Positions 61,859 to 64,000 of a stretch of DNA of 64,000 bases are shown piece after piece (within the stretch, counting starts at the first letter, position 1; every line of letters begins with the position of its first letter). The stretch comes from Parapedobacter flavus (GTDB taxonomy: Bacteria > Bacteroidota > Bacteroidia > Sphingobacteriales > Sphingobacteriaceae), in NCBI RefSeq assembly GCF_035818675.1, contig NZ_JAYKZZ010000030.1, positions 6,180-70,179 of the forward strand, read 5' to 3'. Made by a program: the position numbers and the translations under genes. A model generated the notes under the pieces. It was given only the letters and a program-made list of their open reading frames with translations, had not been told where the DNA came from and ran no database searches.

Positions 61859-61865
61859 ATTATTA

Positions 61866-61893
61866 CATGTAAGGTGTAAATATACACATTACA
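61866..61893. promoter_or_regulatory. Candidate operator of higBA-rep
   Basis: Inverted repeat ATGTAAGGTGTA (61866-61877) and TACACATTACAT (61882-61893), 11 of 12 positions complementary with a 4-nt centre, eight bases upstream of the higB start at 61858. Position and symmetry fit HigA autoregulation. Confidence 0.65.
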
Positions 61894-61910
61894 TTTCGGA
61901 TATAAAATGA

Positions 61911-62495
61911 TTAATCTTTGTTCAAGTCCGAGTTTTTTAAATAGTCAAGGTATCGGTAACAGGTTACCCTGCTTAAGCCAACTTCTTCGGCAATCTGTTG
62001 CATGCTCAATTTCTTGTTTTCGTAAAGGTTTTTAACTGCATGGGCTTTTATTAATGCGGCTTTAGATAGGCCTTTAGGCCTTCCGCCCGTGCGTCCCCTG
62101 GCCCTTGCAGAATCAAGACCGGCCCTGGTTCTTTCTCTTAGTACCTCTCTTTCATTTTCTGCCAAAACGCTAGAAAGCATAAACCAAAGTTTACCCATTT
62201 TAGTGCCGGTATCGATGCCCTCCGTAATACTGACAAAGTTGACACCCAGCTCACCGAATTCAACCATTAGCTTAATGAGTTGCAGTGTCGTGCGGCCAAG
62301 GCGGTCAATTCTCCAAACTACTACTGTGTCGCCCCCTCGAAGTTGTTCCAATAGTTTTTGGAATTGTGGGCGTTCCTTGGAAACGCCGCTTACTTTCTCA
62401 TGGAAAACTCGGTCACACCCGTACTTTTCGAGTGCGTCAAGCTGTAAATCAAAATTCTGTGCATCTTTGGAGACGCGGATGTAACCAAATTTCAT
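61911..62495 (-). CDS. Serine recombinase (resolvase/invertase family)
   Basis: 194 aa, the compact resolvase/invertase size: catalytic Ser9 in FGYIRVSKDAQNFDLQLDAL, Arg-rich active site VVVWRIDRLGRTTLQLIKL, the long E helix region, and a C-terminal HTH (KKLSMQQIAEEVGLSRVTCY). It may resolve plasmid dimers or invert a local segment; the site it uses is not identified. Its start overlaps the preceding small gene by 4 nt. Confidence 0.93.
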   Translation of the reverse strand: MKFGYIRVSKDAQNFDLQLDALEKYGCDRVFHEKVSGVSKERPQFQKLLEQLRGGDTVVVWRIDRLGRTTLQLIKLMVEFGELGVNFVSITEGIDTGTKMGKLWFMLSSVLAENEREVLRERTRAGLDSARARGRTGGRPKGLSKAALIKAHAVKNLYENKKLSMQQIAEEVGLSRVTCYRYLDYLKNSDLNKD

Positions 62496-62677
62496 TCTTC
62501 GGGAAACTTTTCAATTCTATCTATCTTGAATTCTAATTCGTCCATATCCGTCTGCATAGAAGCAATTCTATCCCTTAGATAGTTTACTGAAGGACGGATT
62601 CCATCATGATCGTATGTTTCCAGCTCTAGGAGTGCATCCAAAGCCCGGTAATACTTATCTAAAACAGTGTCTTTCAT
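62492..62677 (-). CDS. Small coiled-coil protein upstream of the resolvase
   Basis: 61 aa: MKDTVLDKYYRALDALLELE, then TYDHDGIRPSVNYLRDRIAS, then MQTDMDELEFKIDRIEKFPE. Acidic, two helices with heptad-like spacing. Coupled to the resolvase gene (ATGA overlap). No family recognised; perhaps a recombinase partner. Confidence 0.65.
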   Translation of the reverse strand: MKDTVLDKYYRALDALLELETYDHDGIRPSVNYLRDRIASMQTDMDELEFKIDRIEKFPEE

Positions 62678-62695
62678 GAGTACTCCATTATATGT

Positions 62696-62905
62696 TCACT
62701 TTCTGATAAATCGTTTCAAACAAAGGATAGCCCCCAAATGGAACATGGTGTTTGCACCATTAACATCCTTTAGCGCTTTAAGATATTTTTCAACGGCACT
62801 CAAACTATTGGGTGTAATACCCTCCCTTTTTAAGTTCGTAGAAATTTGCGATTGCGTCAATCCATCAAAAAGCTGCTTAATAACGGGTTCTTCGGATTGA
62901 GTCAT
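62696..62905 (-). CDS. Small LuxR/GerE-type HTH protein
   Basis: 69 aa: VIKQLFDGLTQSQISTNLKR, EGITPNSLSAVEKYLKALKD, VNGANTMFHLGAILCLKRFI. The L..GLt...Is..L...s..TVe.yl..l..k......m...a motif is the GerE/LuxR DNA-binding fold, without any sensory domain. Likely regulates the resolvase operon. Confidence 0.7.
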   Translation of the reverse strand: MTQSEEPVIKQLFDGLTQSQISTNLKREGITPNSLSAVEKYLKALKDVNGANTMFHLGAILCLKRFIRK

Positions 62906-62916
62906 TACTTGTTTGA

Positions 62917-63207
62917 TTAATGGAGATTGAAATCATTTGATGTTGCCATTCTGTACGCATCTTCATATTCTTCTTTTGAAATGGGGAGTCCCACTTCATA
63001 GATGTCCCATGTGCCCAGCAATTCAAACGGTCTATCCGGATAAAGGGGATTATAGGGTAAATTGTGCTCGACGAAAATGAGCGGTTTATCATTCAGAAAG
63101 CTGACAACCTCCTGGTATCCGTTTTGGGTTTTGCCGGGGCCACCGACTACTTTAAAGTAGTTGTATAACTTACCTGCTTGTCTACGCTTGAAGTACGCTG
63201 TTTCCAT
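62917..63207 (-). CDS. Hypothetical protein, first gene of the resolvase operon
   Basis: 96 aa, soluble: METAYFKRRQAGKLYNYFKV, GGPGKTQNGYQEVVSFLNDK, PLIFVEHNLPYNPLYPDRPF, ELLGTWDIYEVGLPISKEEY. Proline- and aromatic-rich beta fold, no signal. The family is not recognised. It has a good promoter (63239-63269) just upstream. Confidence 0.7.
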   Translation of the reverse strand: METAYFKRRQAGKLYNYFKVVGGPGKTQNGYQEVVSFLNDKPLIFVEHNLPYNPLYPDRPFELLGTWDIYEVGLPISKEEYEDAYRMATSNDFNLH

Positions 63208-63238
63208 AAGGGCAATTGTAACAATAAACGGTGATAAG

Positions 63239-63269
63239 CAAATATATGAAACATAGATTTATGTTACAA
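63239..63269 (-). promoter_or_regulatory. Promoter of the resolvase operon
   Basis: On the minus strand TTG (63269-63267), 20 bp, then TATATTTG (63246-63239) exactly fits the Bacteroidota -33/-7 consensus. The start would lie near 63232, about 25 nt before the ATG at 63207. Confidence 0.75.
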
Positions 63270-63413
63270 GTTTTTGAAACACTTAGATGGTTGAATTGAC
63301 AGAAATTGCCCAAAATCAAATGTGTTAAGAAAAACGGTCGTTTCTTAAAACACCTTGAACTATTAAAATTAATCGGACGCTACAAATTCAAGCAGCTATA
63401 GGGCAATAAGGTG

Positions 63414-63448
63414 TTATGGGTAATACGGTTAAATTTTATGGGTAATAC
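63414..63448. repeat. Two 13-bp direct repeats, 22 bp apart
   Basis: TTATGGGTAATAC occurs at 63414-63426 and 63436-63448. The spacing equals two helical turns, the same period as the iterons but a different sequence. Possible regulator site for the 63526 gene. Confidence 0.6.
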
Positions 63449-63525
63449 CGATCAACTCCAAAGGTTGAAAAAGCTGTATTGTCGAAATTGTACTGTAATA
63501 TTGCACGAACCAGATACACATTATT

Positions 63526-63912
63526 ATGAAACCAAAGAACGTTAAAGTATTTCTGACCGCCGTACTGGCCACAGCCGCATTATTGATTGCTGGAGAACAG
63601 CAAGCCTATGCGCAGGAACAGGATTCGGTAGCGATGAGCCGGACCGCCATAATAGCAGAGGATCTGTCATTAAGCGAGGATCAAAGTAAAAATGTCCTCG
63701 CCGTGATTGATTCCGACCAGACCAAAGCTAAAGCCCTTATCAGGGAAACCTATATCCAGCTGTCGCGGCAATTGGAAGCTTTTGCGGAGGAGCGGAACCT
63801 AGCCCTGAAAGAAGTTTTGACGGACGAGCAGTTCCAAAAACTGAAAAAGTACATGCGGAATGACGACTTATGGTCATCACAGGGCACGCCAACCTTACCA
63901 AACCAGCGATAA
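63526..63912 (+). CDS. Spy/CpxP-like periplasmic protein
   Basis: 128 aa: signal peptide (VFLTAVLATAALLIAGEQQA, cleavage near AYAQ), then helical LSLSEDQSKNVLAVIDSDQT, RETYIQLSRQLEAFAEERNL, ALKEVLTDEQFQKLKKYM. The L(s/t).(e/d)Q...h..i....... and L.eVLTdEQf.KL..Y pattern resembles LTXXQ/Spy-type periplasmic proteins. Likely envelope stress or chaperone-like; the start of the next small frame follows directly. Confidence 0.7.
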   Translation: MKPKNVKVFLTAVLATAALLIAGEQQAYAQEQDSVAMSRTAIIAEDLSLSEDQSKNVLAVIDSDQTKAKALIRETYIQLSRQLEAFAEERNLALKEVLTDEQFQKLKKYMRNDDLWSSQGTPTLPNQR

Positions 63913-63999
63913 ATGATGGACCGTGGAAATGTATTGCACGAACAATACGGGAGTCGCCAGGGACGGATATTGAAGGAATATACCTATAACATCAAATAG
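63913..63999 (+). CDS. 28-aa ORF (possible fragment)
   Basis: MMDRGNVLHEQYGSRQGRIL followed by KEYTYNIK, starting directly at the upstream stop and ending one base before the window edge. The QGRILKEYTYNIK end recalls YD/RHS-repeat edges, but the piece is too short to judge. It may be a truncated gene or a chance ORF. Confidence 0.3.
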   Translation: MMDRGNVLHEQYGSRQGRILKEYTYNIK

Positions 64000-64000
64000 A

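Larger units (their letters stand above)
63208..63525. other. 318-bp intergenic region
   Basis: Contains the promoter of the resolvase operon, an 8-bp inverted pair TTGTAACA/TGTTACAA around it, and two 13-bp direct repeats TTATGGGTAATAC (63414-63426 and 63436-63448) upstream of the 63526 gene. No gene is seen. Confidence 0.65.

Noticed and set aside
1..64000. tRNA or rRNA genes
   Set aside because: No cloverleaf pattern or rRNA-like sequence was noticed; the intron-derived segment is the only structured RNA recognised by eye.

Overview
The window reads as most of a conjugative, iteron-type plasmid from a Bacteroidota bacterium, probably in or near the Sphingobacteriales (taxon inferred). Four things point there: a Bacteroidota-type tra operon (TraE/F/G/I/J/K/M/N order), promoters with a TAnnTTTG -7 element and a TTG -33 element, a type IX secretion (T9SS) cargo protein beside a PorV-like gene, and NVEALA-like and BF3164-like small exported proteins. 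A Rep_3 initiator next to a field of iterons argues for plasmid replication. The possibility of an integrated element carrying a rep module cannot be excluded from 64 kb.

Layout. 1-222 is the 5' end of a group II intron sitting just behind a Rho-independent terminator. About 1.0-21.3 kb is AT-richer cargo bracketed by two 73-bp direct repeats about 77% identical. It holds two paralogous transglutaminase-like/discoidin-like lipoproteins pointing outward from an export cluster. That cluster contains a TolC-like channel, a LytTR regulator, a small Cys-rich NVEALA-like exported peptide with a very strong terminator, a beta-propeller lipoprotein, an O-antigen-ligase/Wzy_C protein with TPRs, a lipoprotein RND adaptor and two different RND permeases. 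Behind it lie an Rpn-like tail gene and an AbiEii-type nucleotidyltransferase pair. From about 21 to 43 kb a long co-directional minus-strand series carries a histone-H1-like protein, an NrdI-thioredoxin fusion, a 1721-aa methyltransferase/helicase (DarB-like anti-restriction candidate), plasmid hypotheticals, a PorV-like protein, PKD and other lipoproteins, a 2079-aa T9SS-secreted repeat adhesin, a toprim protein, SSB and a DUF3945-like protein.

The transfer module spans 42.8-58.7 kb. It contains an M23 peptidase, an XRE regulator, the coupling protein, the MobB relaxase and MobA accessory protein. A hairpin-rich oriT candidate and a strong divergent promoter follow, then the ParA-like/tra operon that builds the type IV secretion channel. 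No TraL is seen between TraK and TraM, and no TraP or TraQ is recognised.

The maintenance module spans 58.7-63.3 kb: iterons (five at exact 22-bp spacing), a Rep_3 initiator co-directional with higB-higA, and a serine-resolvase operon with a near-consensus promoter. The right edge carries a Spy/CpxP-like exported protein. The parts combine plausibly: relaxase, coupling protein and Tra channel move the plasmid, SSB/toprim/anti-restriction proteins help establishment, the adhesin may stabilise mating or biofilm contacts, HigBA plus resolvase plus Rep maintain the plasmid, and the RND/peptide cluster is the main cargo.
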